Source of the DNA: Desulfobacteraceae bacterium
GTDB lineage: Bacteria; Desulfobacterota; Desulfobacteria; Desulfobacterales; UBA5852
Direction of reading: 5' to 3'
Assembly (NCBI GenBank): GCA_014237395.1
Contig: JABZFP010000004.1
Location: 1 to 64,000 of the forward strand
Length of the DNA stretch: 64,000 nt
Shown: positions 7,502 through 18,145 of the stretch, in pieces
How the letters are laid out: every line of letters begins with the position of its first letter
How positions within the stretch are numbered: the first letter of the stretch is position 1
Position numbers and translations under genes: made by a program
The notes under the pieces: model-generated
What the model saw: the letters and a program-made list of their open reading frames with translations, nothing else
The model's database searches: none
Told to the model about the DNA's origin: nothing

Positions 7502-8405
7502 TTACGTCAAGGCATACAACTCTCAGCGTCACTACACGGATCATCTATACACGGTAAAACGCTGGGTGAAGCATTGGGGCAAACTCAATTGCAGCCAAAT
7601 CCGCACCGACATGATCCAGGATTACCTACTCAAACGCCGAAGAAGGTGGTCTGCCTTTACGGCAAACAAGGATCTCAGACTCTTGCGGGCGCTGTTCAAT
7701 TTCGCGACACATCCGACCAGGGATTGGCTTGCAAAAAACCCGACCCGGGGCATCGCCTTCTTTCCAGTGGAAAAGAAGATTAAATACGTGCCCAGCCGGG
7801 AGGATGTTCTCAGGGTGATCCTGGCGGCCGATCCCGAGGTTCAAGATTACCTCTGGACCATTGCCCTCACCATGGGACGGATGAGCGAAATCAACCAGCT
7901 CAAGTGGCAGGACGTCAATCTGGAACGACGCTATGTCGTGCTTTACACCCGCAAAAAGCGTGGCGGTCATCTTACACCGCGCACCATTCCTATGTGTGAA
8001 CGCCTGTATGACGTGCTAAGCAGACGTTTCAAGCGTCGGGACAAGAGTAAACAATGGGTATTTTGGCATCGCTATTGGGATCGCTTCAAACAGGAATGGG
8101 TGGAAGGCCCCTACAGGAATCGGCGGCGGATCATGCAGACCCTTTGCGAAAAAGCCGGGGTTCGCTATTTCCGCTTCCACGCCCTGCGACACTTTGGGGC
8201 ATCCATGCTGGATCAGTCAGGTGTGCCCATCGGATCGATTCAGCGCATTTTAGGGCATGAGAACCGATCGACCACGGAGATCTATCTGCACTCGATCGGG
8301 GACCATGAACGTGAGGCAATGGACGTGTTAAACGCCGGGTTTGAGAATTTTTCTCACACAGATTCTCACACAACAAAAAAAGGCATCACAGCACTAAAGC
8401 TGTAA
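7290..8405 (+). CDS. int: Site-specific tyrosine recombinase (element integrase)
   Basis: This 371-residue protein has an Arm/core-binding N-terminus (residues 1-165) and a catalytic domain with all expected residues: Arg197 in MGRMSEINQL, His297 and Arg300 in HALRH, His323 in LGHEN and nucleophile Tyr332 in EIYLH. It is of the usual length for phage and island integrases. GTAAGGGGGAAC stands just before ATG 7290. It ends 14 bases before the CCA end of tRNA-Arg, so it probably catalyses insertion at that gene. It overlaps the excisionase-like gene in another frame, so the two are cotranscribed. Confidence 0.9.
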   Translation: MSVYSAKRRGWRYDFTLNGVRHTGAGFKTKTEAKAAEAEKRKEIENPIPPEQEALIPTDMAFLDLVNARLDYVKAYNSQRHYTDHLYTVKRWVKHWGKLNCSQIRTDMIQDYLLKRRRRWSAFTANKDLRLLRALFNFATHPTRDWLAKNPTRGIAFFPVEKKIKYVPSREDVLRVILAADPEVQDYLWTIALTMGRMSEINQLKWQDVNLERRYVVLYTRKKRGGHLTPRTIPMCERLYDVLSRRFKRRDKSKQWVFWHRYWDRFKQEWVEGPYRNRRRIMQTLCEKAGVRYFRFHALRHFGASMLDQSGVPIGSIQRILGHENRSTTEIYLHSIGDHEREAMDVLNAGFENFSHTDSHTTKKGITALKL

Positions 8406-8419
8406 CACCTTGATTTCAT

Positions 8420-8497
<78 letters not shown>

Positions 8498-8582
8498 AAC
8501 GGGTGGTTATTTGAACGAAGTGGTTCATAAGCCAATCCCTGCGTGATGTCAACGACAAATTCAAATTCACCAGCAGGCCTTT

Positions 8583-8606
8583 ATGCCATTCAGGCATGCT
8601 TTTTTT
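8583..8606 (+). terminator. Possible intrinsic terminator, plus strand
   Basis: ATGCC at 8583-8587 pairs with GGCAT at 8593-8597, followed by GC and seven T. The stem is short. It could end transcription arriving from the integrase side before tadA. Confidence 0.45.
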
Positions 8607-8779
8607 CGTCCATGCCACGGTATCATCCGGGCCTTTATTTGTGTCGTTGTCGTTTTCTGCCTGCGATGATCTTTGGCGCGCTGTCCCTAACCGGCGGCAA
8701 CCGCAACATGCCCTTGCCTTGCGCGAAAGAATCCTCTATTAAATCCCGGGTTGGTTGAATCGAACGAACGAAGGCTCCG

Positions 8780-10604
<1,825 letters not shown>

Positions 10605-10661
10605 AAACCCAAATATTTGTTTGACTTTTGAAACCGTCTGAAATAATGAAATCAATCTTGT

Positions 10662-10738
10662 CGGGAAGTGGCTCAGCCTGGTAGAGCACAGCGTTCGGGA
10701 CGCTGGGGTCGCTGGTTCAAATCCAGTCTTCCCGACCA
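10662..10738 (+). tRNA. tRNA-Pro (anticodon CGG)
   Basis: A full cloverleaf: acceptor CGGGAAG/CTTCCCG, D stem GCTC/GAGC, anticodon stem CAGCG/CGCTG with loop TTCGGGA giving CGG, T stem GCTGG/CCAGT, discriminator A and encoded CCA. It is followed directly by a terminator. Confidence 0.96.
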
Positions 10739-10751
10739 ATTATGACATCGC

Positions 10752-10787
10752 AAGGTCGATTCGTTCGAACGGATCGGCCTTCTTTTT
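10752..10787 (+). terminator. Intrinsic terminator after tRNA-Pro
   Basis: AAGGTCGAT pairs with ATCGGCCTT (one G-U pair), with an inner CGTT/AACG stem, followed by C and six T. It starts 14 bases after the tRNA 3' end. Confidence 0.88.
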
Positions 10788-10887
10788 TAGGCAGCGCCGA
10801 TTAGCATTTTTGCCGCCTGCGGCGACACCCAAACAGACCATTTATCCAAAGAAGGGCGTGGCCGGACTCACCGGCCCGAAATCACAA

Positions 10888-11346
10888 ATGACTGAAACCA
10901 CGTTTACCTATGAGGTCCGGTGCAAGACATGTCGAACCAAGTTCAAGGTCCAACTCTTTGAAAGTCATGAGAAAAACCTCTTTCTTGTGGACAAGAAGGA
11001 TTGGTATTGTGACGCCTGTCGGAAAGAATACGGCCGCCAGCAGACGGCCCGATTGTCGCAAGCCCATCAGGCAATTGGCCTGCCGGAACTGACCGGCACG
11101 CCGAAGATGCTCACCTGGGCTGAAAAAGTCCGTGCGGAATTGACCAACAAAGTCACTTATCTGAAACAGAGCCTGAAACATGACAGCGACGCGCAAAAGG
11201 CGTTGTCGGATCAGGCGTTCGCGCTTTTCTTCCAGGAATGGCAACATCAAACCAGCGCGAAATGGTGGATCGATCACCGCAAGATGACCGTAAGAGACAT
11301 TTCCCAGCGCATATTCGAAATTACCGAATCGCTAAAAAAGGATTGA
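10888..11346 (+). CDS. Conserved hypothetical protein with two CxxC motifs
   Basis: The 152-residue protein begins with a zinc-ribbon-like segment, CKTC near residue 12 and CDAC near residue 42, followed by a helical, charged region rich in Lys, Gln and Trp. No catalytic motif is visible. The start is taken at ATG 10888 because the upstream extension (from 10810) is low in conserved character and lies next to the tRNA terminator. A nucleic-acid-binding role is possible but unproven. It is followed 85 bases later by another hypothetical gene on the same strand. Confidence 0.65.
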   Translation: MTETTFTYEVRCKTCRTKFKVQLFESHEKNLFLVDKKDWYCDACRKEYGRQQTARLSQAHQAIGLPELTGTPKMLTWAEKVRAELTNKVTYLKQSLKHDSDAQKALSDQAFALFFQEWQHQTSAKWWIDHRKMTVRDISQRIFEITESLKKD

Positions 11347-11431
11347 CGCAAAGCCGGCCGGAAACTATAAACTCCCTTGTTTTGATCATAATCTCATTTC
11401 AAGTTCACCGTTTTTATGGGGAGGTCTAAAC

Positions 11432-11857
11432 ATGGTTTCCATTCATAACGCCGCCGAATTGGACGAACTGCTGCAAAACTGGACGGATTCACCCCGACGA
11501 ACCAAGCAGGCCTTTCTTACTCTCAAAGACCACCTCTTCAGACGCACCGATCTGACGCTGGATTTCAACGCCCGCCCCGGGGTGACATTTTCACTGCGAT
11601 CCAAACACGACAACCAACAGAATCGACCGCTGTTCGCCATGGTCGATATTATAGATGACGATCCCTCCGACCGCTGGCTTTCGGTCTGCTTTTACGGGGA
11701 AATGATTTCCGATCCGGACGAAATGGGCGATTTTGTGCCCGAGGGGTTGTTAGGCGAAGATGCCCACTGCTTCGACATCGAAGAATGGGATGAAGAACAG
11801 CTTCAATATGTCCTTGACCGTCTCGATGAGGCCTATGCCCACGCCGCCACTATCTAA
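11432..11857 (+). CDS. Conserved hypothetical acidic protein
   Basis: This 141-residue acidic protein has no signal peptide and no membrane segment. A central strand-rich part (FAMVDIIDDDP, WLSVCFYGEMI) and the stretch GDFVPEGLLGEDAHCFDIEEWD look like a conserved small fold, with similar proteins recalled from other Desulfobacterota, but no function is known to me. GGGGAGG stands seven bases before ATG 11432. It is cytosolic by composition. Confidence 0.7.
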   Translation: MVSIHNAAELDELLQNWTDSPRRTKQAFLTLKDHLFRRTDLTLDFNARPGVTFSLRSKHDNQQNRPLFAMVDIIDDDPSDRWLSVCFYGEMISDPDEMGDFVPEGLLGEDAHCFDIEEWDEEQLQYVLDRLDEAYAHAATI

Positions 11858-11980
11858 GAGACAACCTGACCCGTCGTGCCCTTCTCTGCCGACATTATGG
11901 GGCATCCAAACGACGGGTAACGGCATGGCGCCATCGGTGGGTTCAACCGGTTGGGGCAAAGTGTCCTCCCCTCACCCATC

Positions 11981-13303
11981 TCAAGTCGACAGTAGATAGG
12001 ATCGCAAGTTCGTGCTTCTTTTATGGAGCCCCAACTTGCGTCGGATGTTGAGACGGTGCATATCGACGGTACGCGCGGATATCATCATCAAAGAGGCGAT
12101 TTCCTTAGTGGTGCGGCCGTGCTTGACCATATTCGCCACCTCGATCTCAGCCGGCGTCAATACCAGCAGATGAGGCGATACCCTTTGGTTGAAGGATGAT
12201 GTGATTTCCTTTAAATTGGCCGATAGAAGTTGAGTATAAATTTTTTGACGATCACTCAGTCCACTGTTCTGCAGTTTTTCGATAAGGGGTTCTACCAGTT
12301 GTTGCAGATTGGCGGTTACCCTGTTTTCAATCTCGGATTTATCCTGTTCGCGAAGCTTGGCCAGCATGCGCAGGGCGGTATTCATCTCTGCCAACTGGTC
12401 ATTTTTATGCCGCAGTTCTTTTTCTCTGCGGCGCACAGCGTCTTCCGCCCTTTTTTTGGCGGTGATGTCCGTGATAATGGCAAAACTCCCCCCGTCATCG
12501 CCGTCACCGCCCGGTAGAATCTGCGGTGAAATAATGCTGTATCGCAGCTCTCCATTCCTCCGCTTCCAGGCTATCTCAAATGCCCGCTGTAAATCCTCAT
12601 CTTGGCCGGATAGTCTTCTCTGGAGGAAATGCAGGCCCTCCGGCGATAGAAACTCCTCTATCTCGTGGCCTATAAGCTCCTCGGTGCTATAGCCGCTTAT
12701 TTCTTCAAGGTGCTGGTTCACATAGATAAGACGACCGTCCCGATCCAGAATGATCAGGCCTTCCTTCATGGTTTCCACGAGACGTCGAAAACGCTGTTCG
12801 CTTTCCGCCAGAGCCTTTAAGGCGCGTTTGTGCTCATCCATCGTGTAAAACACCACCAAAGCCGCTTGGAGGCCCTGCATACGACCGTCTTGAATCTCAA
12901 ACAAGGCCCACCGCGTCGGCCCTTTTTTACAATTGACCTGCAATTCAACGCTGGCGCGTGCCGCCTCGCAGCATTGGATTTTTGCATAGTGCTCCCCAAA
13001 AAGATCCCGGCTGGCCTCTGCAATAAAGTCAGTTGGATTCATCGCCAGGAATTCCTCCCGGGTGTATCCCGTGTAGGCCATTACAAACCGGTTCACCGTC
13101 AGGCAGCGGCCGGAAGCGAAATCAATTTCATACATGCCGACCGGAGCCTTTTCGTAAAAATGGCGATAGCGTTGCGCCCTTTTCTCCAATTGGGCGATCC
13201 GGCGCGCCAGTTTCCGGTTTTGGTTTTCAAGGGTTCTCAGCCGGCGCATGGCAATCGTATGGCTTTCATTTTTCAACACGCACGGTTTCTCCTGTTCTGG
13301 CAT
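11981..13303 (-). CDS. PAS-PAS-LuxR transcriptional regulator
   Basis: The 440-residue protein has an N-terminal coiled coil (about 15-45), PAS domain 1 (about 45-160, ending before a PAC-like stretch), PAS domain 2 (about 170-290, GLIILDRDGRLIYVN), a second coiled coil, and a C-terminal LuxR/GerE HTH (about 375-435, LTPAEIEVANMVKHGRTTKEIA). It has no histidine kinase or receiver domain, so it is a one-component cytosolic sensor-regulator, signal unknown. Targets are unknown; it faces away from the hypothetical gene upstream and is followed in direction by nothing on its strand. The amidohydrolase run lies just upstream on the same strand. Confidence 0.88.
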   Translation of the reverse strand: MPEQEKPCVLKNESHTIAMRRLRTLENQNRKLARRIAQLEKRAQRYRHFYEKAPVGMYEIDFASGRCLTVNRFVMAYTGYTREEFLAMNPTDFIAEASRDLFGEHYAKIQCCEAARASVELQVNCKKGPTRWALFEIQDGRMQGLQAALVVFYTMDEHKRALKALAESEQRFRRLVETMKEGLIILDRDGRLIYVNQHLEEISGYSTEELIGHEIEEFLSPEGLHFLQRRLSGQDEDLQRAFEIAWKRRNGELRYSIISPQILPGGDGDDGGSFAIITDITAKKRAEDAVRRREKELRHKNDQLAEMNTALRMLAKLREQDKSEIENRVTANLQQLVEPLIEKLQNSGLSDRQKIYTQLLSANLKEITSSFNQRVSPHLLVLTPAEIEVANMVKHGRTTKEIASLMMISARTVDMHRLNIRRKLGLHKRSTNLRSYLLST

Positions 13304-13355
13304 ACAGCGCTTTTTTTAACCGTTGTCGAAATTCCGCCTCGGGCACCGGTGTCGC

Positions 13356-14255
13356 TTACGGTATCGTTTCGTCAAGATCGATCTGATAGAGTGCGGCTGC
13401 ATTTTCCGACAACACTTGCCGCAACGATTTTTCATCCAGCTTCAGTGTTGCCAGCCGCCGCAATTCCCGGTCCCAGGCATACGGGATATTTGGAAAATCC
13501 GTTCCGAACATCAGGCGATCCAGGCGCATGCGGCTGATATCCGGCGGGTTGGCTATCGGCAGATAATCTGCTAACACCATGGTGGTATCTAACCATAAAT
13601 GATCAAAGCGATCCAGCAGACGCTGGTAAGCCTCGAATTCATCCGCTCCCAGGTGGGGAACGACCAGTTTTAAATCGGGGTATTGCCGCAGCACGCGTTC
13701 GACATGGGTCCAGTGGCAAATCTTGTAAGGATCGCAGGGATAGGCCGGGCTTTTGGGCTCCCGTCCGGCATGGATCAAGAGGGGCCGGCTATTGTCAGAA
13801 CAGCACGCATAGATGGCATGCATCCCCGGGCTATCCATCTCGAAGCACTGCACATGGCTGTGCAGCTTGACCCCTTTGAGCCCTTCGTTAAACGCTGTTT
13901 CGAGAAGGCGACGCGCACTGCTTTCGCCGGGGAATACCGTGGCCAGACCGGTAACCGCTTTGGTTTTTCTTACGAGATCAACCATATAGCGATTGAGGTC
14001 AGCCGCTATCCCGGGTTTGTGGGCGTACTGAAGCGCCACAATATGGCTAATACCATGTTGGAGAAGGAATTCCACCAGGCGTTCGGTATGAAGACGATAG
14101 CGGATCGGCCACCCGAACTGATCGAACCACCCCCAGACCGCATCAAAAAGCATATCCGGAAAAACATGCACGTGGGCATCCACGACCGGTGGCAGGTTAT
14201 CCGGCACGCAAGCGCCTTCCTGATCGTCCAGCCCTGGCAATGGGAGATCAACCAT
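13356..14255 (-). CDS. Amidohydrolase_2 family metal-dependent hydrolase
   Basis: A TIM-barrel amidohydrolase of 299 residues (COG2159 type). DAHVHVFP at residues 26-33 gives the HxH metal ligands; VVPHLGADE gives a later His; MFGTDFPN gives the catalytic Asp. Related enzymes are decarboxylases or hydrolases of small carboxylic or lactone substrates; the substrate here is unknown. AGAGGA stands nine bases before ATG 14255. It lies downstream of an M55 peptidase and a threonine aldolase on the same strand, suggesting a shared catabolic or salvage role. Confidence 0.85.
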   Translation of the reverse strand: MVDLPLPGLDDQEGACVPDNLPPVVDAHVHVFPDMLFDAVWGWFDQFGWPIRYRLHTERLVEFLLQHGISHIVALQYAHKPGIAADLNRYMVDLVRKTKAVTGLATVFPGESSARRLLETAFNEGLKGVKLHSHVQCFEMDSPGMHAIYACCSDNSRPLLIHAGREPKSPAYPCDPYKICHWTHVERVLRQYPDLKLVVPHLGADEFEAYQRLLDRFDHLWLDTTMVLADYLPIANPPDISRMRLDRLMFGTDFPNIPYAWDRELRRLATLKLDEKSLRQVLSENAAALYQIDLDETIP

Positions 14256-14441
14256 GTGATCGTTTCCTCTCTTCGCGCTGTCGCCGCCGGCAATCAGCGT
14301 CGTTCTTTGTCATCAAAACGCTTACCCTCAATTCTCGCTCCACGCGAAGAGGACTTGGAATTGGATAATGAACTAACATTACAAATCCTTATCGGATCGA
14401 CGAACCCTCGCCGGACCTCCATCGGAAGCGGCAGGCGCCGA

Positions 14442-15353
14442 TCAAAATGAAGGGGCCGGAAGCCGTTTCAATCGGTGCCGCGCCCATTGCAATCCGGCCC
14501 GCCCCATCAGTCTGTACAAGGGCAACGCCAGCGGCAGCAACGGCAGCCATGCCGGGCGCAGATAGCAAATCCGGCTCAGGGTCAGGAATAATGCCGGCAG
14601 ATCCCTGATCTCGAATCGAACGCCGTCGCCGCATTGTTCCAAACGCCAGCGGCGGGCGGCTTTTAGTGCTTCCGCGGCACCATCCCGGAAAAATACCTCG
14701 ACGTTGAAAGGACCGTTTCCGTCCAGAGGGCGGACAGCATGGTTGGCAAGCGATGCCAAAGCTCCCTGTGCTAACCCCTGTCGCCAGGCCTGAGCATCAA
14801 AGCCTTCCGGGCCTGTTTGTTTGTCGATCGAATATGTGGAAATCCCCGGAATGCCAACCGCCGCCTGGCGGCATGCGGCTGGACAGCCGGAAAAGAAAAC
14901 CGGCCGGATGCCATAGGGCGCCAAGAGTGAGGCAAATAGAGACACTTCGGAGAGCGGCGCACCATTCACCCGGACGGCGGCCAGCCGGGAGGTCATGGTG
15001 TGCGGCAGGAACCCATCCGTACCGGAAGCGGCGTGCAGCCCCAGGAAAAGCACGGCCTGCGCCTTCCCCGGATCCCCCATGCCGGGAATGGGTCCCAAGG
15101 CATATCCGCTGTCAACCCGGGCGCGATGATCGATTTTTTCGGGCAACAGATTGTAGCCTGTGCGATGAAAATCCTTGACGATGATGTCCGTGACGCCCGC
15201 CCTCAACAGGGCCTGGACCACCGCCTGAACATCCTTTGTCATGTCAGCGCAGGCGTTTGCCCATTCCGGTGTCAGGAAGGAAGAGGCCGCGTAGTTCCAG
15301 CAACCGGAGCTTCCTTCGATGTCGGCAACGATCAGGACGCGTTGGAACGGCAC
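14442..15353 (-). CDS. M55 family D-aminopeptidase (DppA-like)
   Basis: The 303-residue protein shows DIEGSSG at residues 10-16, KDFHRTGYN, GLHAASG and FFSGCPAA, which fit zinc peptidases of family M55 (Bacillus DppA, a D-aminopeptidase). The zinc-binding Asp-Glu in DIEG and the His residues are present. The C-terminal 50 residues include a hydrophobic stretch (PAWLPLLPLALPLYRLM), unusual for this family, which might attach it to the membrane. The start is GTG 15353, which overlaps the end of the threonine aldolase gene by 22 bases, so the two are coupled. Confidence 0.85.
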   Translation of the reverse strand: MPFQRVLIVADIEGSSGCWNYAASSFLTPEWANACADMTKDVQAVVQALLRAGVTDIIVKDFHRTGYNLLPEKIDHRARVDSGYALGPIPGMGDPGKAQAVLFLGLHAASGTDGFLPHTMTSRLAAVRVNGAPLSEVSLFASLLAPYGIRPVFFSGCPAACRQAAVGIPGISTYSIDKQTGPEGFDAQAWRQGLAQGALASLANHAVRPLDGNGPFNVEVFFRDGAAEALKAARRWRLEQCGDGVRFEIRDLPALFLTLSRICYLRPAWLPLLPLALPLYRLMGRAGLQWARHRLKRLPAPSF

Positions 15354-16390
15354 GATAGCAAAACTTTTTTTAGATCGGCAACAAACCGCCGAACATCCTC
15401 TTCCGTTGTATCAAAAGAGGTCATCCAGCGCACTTCGGAGGTGCTTTCGTTCCAGACGTAAAAGGGGCAGATCGCCTGCAGCGGGGCAATGATTTGCGGG
15501 GGCACCATTGCAAAAACACCGTTGGCTTCGACCTTCTGGCTGATGCGGATTTCCGGCAGAGCCTTCAGTTCATCCGCCAGCAGCCCAGCCATGCGGTTGG
15601 CGTGACCGGCGCAACGCCGCCATAGATCGTTGGACAGCAGGGCATCGAACTGGGCCGCGATAAACCGCATTTTGCTTGCCAGCTGCATCCCTTGCTTGCG
15701 TCGATATTTAAAGTTACGGGTCAACGCGGTATTGAAAAAAACAATGGCTTCACCCATCATCATGCCGTTTTTGGTGCCGCCGAAGGAAAGCACATCCACC
15801 CCGCAATCCCCCGTCAATCGGCGCAAGTCGGCACCTAAATGAACCGCGGCGTTTGCCAGACGGGCGCCATCCATGTGGAGCACCATCTGGTGCGCGTGGG
15901 CCAAATCGGCAATCGCCCGGATCTCTTCCGGTTGATAGACAGTGCCCAGCTCGGTGGCTTGCGTAATGGATACCACCCGCGGCTGGGCATGATGCTCGAA
16001 CCCGAAGCCGTGCAAATGCGGTCGGATGCCGTCGCAGGTCAGCTTGCCGTCGGAGGTCGCAACCGACAGCAGTTTACACCCGGAGTGGCGCTCCGGTGCG
16101 CCGCATTCGTCCACCTGAATGTGGGCGGTATCCGCGCAAACGATGGCGTTGAACGGTTCGGTAGCGGCCTGCAGGGACAGCACATTGGCGGCGGTACCTA
16201 AGTAAACGAAAAAAACTTCGACATTGTCGCCGAAATGCTGCCGGAAACGATCCACTGCGGCGGCGGTGTATGGATCCTCGCCATAGGCCACGGCATGGCC
16301 CTGATTGGCGGCTGCCATGGCCTGCATGATATCCGGATGCACGCCGGCATGGTTGTCGCTTGCCAGTCCTCGCCAAATGTCACCTCGCAT
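15332..16390 (-). CDS. ltaE: Low-specificity L-threonine aldolase
   Basis: A PLP-dependent beta-eliminating lyase family member of 352 residues, which would split threonine or allo-threonine to glycine and acetaldehyde. Visible features are LASDNHAGVHP near the N-terminus, HMDGARLANA (Asp for the pyridine nitrogen) and the PLP lysine in SFGGTKNGMM. The start ATG 16390 is used because GGAGAGA lies seven bases upstream and the family N-terminus begins here; a longer frame starts at 16462. Followed by an overlapping M55 peptidase gene. Confidence 0.88.
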   Translation of the reverse strand: MRGDIWRGLASDNHAGVHPDIMQAMAAANQGHAVAYGEDPYTAAAVDRFRQHFGDNVEVFFVYLGTAANVLSLQAATEPFNAIVCADTAHIQVDECGAPERHSGCKLLSVATSDGKLTCDGIRPHLHGFGFEHHAQPRVVSITQATELGTVYQPEEIRAIADLAHAHQMVLHMDGARLANAAVHLGADLRRLTGDCGVDVLSFGGTKNGMMMGEAIVFFNTALTRNFKYRRKQGMQLASKMRFIAAQFDALLSNDLWRRCAGHANRMAGLLADELKALPEIRISQKVEANGVFAMVPPQIIAPLQAICPFYVWNESTSEVRWMTSFDTTEEDVRRFVADLKKVLLSCRSNAS

Positions 16391-16581
16391 GCCAATCTCT
16401 CCAGTTTCAATTGAATTCGTGAGAAACGAGACGGTTTTATCCCATTCATGACCGACGGGCAACCCCCGGCGGCTCGATTTGAGTCAAGCCGTCCGGCGCA
16501 ACCCTACCTGATGGTGCGTTCACCACGACCGGTCGCACAAAAGCCCCCGCGTCGCGTGATTGTCCTATGGGGTCAAGACGA

Positions 16582-17829
16582 TCAGGGCTGATTTCGAATG
16601 GCGTTGATCCGGCTTAAAACCGGCGGGTGGGAATAGTTCAAAAATACGTAGAACGGATGCGGGGATAAATGGGACAGATGGTTGACGGAAAGCTTTTTCA
16701 AGGCCGACACCAGCGCCTCACCCTTGCCGGTGGTTTCGATTGCGAAACGATCGGCGGCATACTCGTTGCGACGCGACAGCACCATGCTCAGGATACCCGT
16801 AAAAAAATCCACCGGTGCGTACAACAACCCGAAAAGGACCAACCCGGCGTAAATGGACGGCTGCGGCATATAGAACGCCGCGAAAAGGGCCGGATGCGCA
16901 ATGCAGAGGGACAGGATAAAGAACATGACGCCGGTCTGGGCGACCGCAGCGATCAGACCCGTATGAATATGATGTTTTTTGTAATGCCCCATTTCATGCG
17001 CGATAATGGCGACCAGTTCGTCCCGGTCGTGCTGCTTGATCAGGGTATCAAAAAGCACGATTCGCCGGTTGCGGCCAAAGCCCGTGAAAAAGGCATTGCC
17101 TTTACCGGAGCGTTTGGAGCCATCCATGACGAACACATTCTGCAATGGAAAATCGATCGCGTCGGCATAGCGGCGGATGGCCGTTTCAAGCTCGGTATCG
17201 CCCAGGGGTTCGAAACGGTTGAACAAGGGCATAATCCAGGTAGGAGCGATATACTGCATCACGAGCATGAAGCCCACCACCGCTGCCCAGGAATAAACCC
17301 ATGCCCAGGGCCCGGCCTCCTGAAAAAAGAAAAGAATGCCTGCCAGCAGCGGGGCTCCCAGCAAACAGGCCAAAACCCCGCCCTTGATCCGGTCCACTGC
17401 AAACGTACGCCAGGACGTCCGGTTGAACCCGAATTTTTCTTCGATAACAAAGGTGCTGTAAACACTGAACGGCAGTGCGATGATGGCACGTAAGGCCGCC
17501 AACACCCACACAAAAACAAGGCCCGATAGAATCGGGCCCAGACCCAGAGTTCGCACCCAGTTATCCAAAACGGGAAACCCGCCGGCCAACCAGAAGGCCA
17601 AAACCGCCGCCAGTTGGATTCCCCCGGCTATCCACCCGACGCGAGTATTGATGGAAAGATAATCCTTGGTCCGCTGGTAATCCCGCGTTTCAAACATGGG
17701 TTCGAACGCGACCGGCGGCGATGCCGGCATGGCCTTCAAGTTCAGGCGGTCCGCCAGCCAGTGCAGACCGAAATCCGCCAAGAGGGCCCCCAATACGATC
17801 CAGCCGATACTGTTCAAGGATTCTGACAT
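16582..17829 (-). CDS. M48 family Ste24-type zinc metalloprotease
   Basis: The 415-residue membrane protein has the CAAX prenyl protease 1 layout: several hydrophobic helices, zinc motif HEMGH near residue 282 followed by another hydrophobic pair, and the third ligand in NEYAADRFA. An N-terminal peptidase_M48_N region spans the first 200 residues. Bacterial members act in membrane protein quality control. Start ATG 17829, with no strong ribosome binding site visible. No partner gene adjoins it in operon fashion. Confidence 0.9.
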   Translation of the reverse strand: MSESLNSIGWIVLGALLADFGLHWLADRLNLKAMPASPPVAFEPMFETRDYQRTKDYLSINTRVGWIAGGIQLAAVLAFWLAGGFPVLDNWVRTLGLGPILSGLVFVWVLAALRAIIALPFSVYSTFVIEEKFGFNRTSWRTFAVDRIKGGVLACLLGAPLLAGILFFFQEAGPWAWVYSWAAVVGFMLVMQYIAPTWIMPLFNRFEPLGDTELETAIRRYADAIDFPLQNVFVMDGSKRSGKGNAFFTGFGRNRRIVLFDTLIKQHDRDELVAIIAHEMGHYKKHHIHTGLIAAVAQTGVMFFILSLCIAHPALFAAFYMPQPSIYAGLVLFGLLYAPVDFFTGILSMVLSRRNEYAADRFAIETTGKGEALVSALKKLSVNHLSHLSPHPFYVFLNYSHPPVLSRINAIRNQP

Positions 17830-17928
17830 CCGTTACCATCTGCGGTTGAAAATGGGATAAAGCCTAACGCCGCCAGGATTGATGGGTACATTGTCTAAAC
17901 GACTCACACACCAAACCGGACGGCTACC

Positions 17929-17958
17929 AAAAAGGGCGGCCCGTAAAGGCCGCCCCTT
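17929..17958 (-). terminator. Intrinsic terminator
   Basis: AAGGGCGGCC at 17932-17941 pairs with GGCCGCCCCTT at 17948-17958; on the minus strand the stem ends in TTTTTGG. It lies 190 bases past the stop of the acyltransferase-hydrolase gene. Confidence 0.7.
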
Positions 17959-18145
17959 GAGACGAGGAGATTGAAGGCAGTCTATCAACCACCCTCGTTT
18001 TCAATCTACAGCCGATCCGGGGGGTGTCAAGGACATCTCTTTGTATTCCAGTTCCGACGTGCCCCGTCATCGCAGACCTTCCCTTCGACGGTCAACGCCG
18101 ATGATCGCAGAGAGGCATTTCATACGTCAGGCAGGCTGGTCGTCG

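Larger units (their letters stand above)
1..8419. mobile_element. Right part of an integrative element inserted at tRNA-Arg
   Basis: A tyrosine integrase gene ends at 8405, only 14 bases from the encoded CCA of a tRNA-Arg gene on the opposite strand. This is the usual layout of islands that use a tRNA 3' end as attachment site. The cargo fits: excisionase-like HTH protein, replication-type ATPase, a second integrase-fold protein, a radical SAM protein and an IS copy at the left edge. No second copy of the tRNA 3' end is seen in the window, so the element must continue to the left of position 1. The boundary at 8419 is inferred from the tRNA end. Confidence 0.75.
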
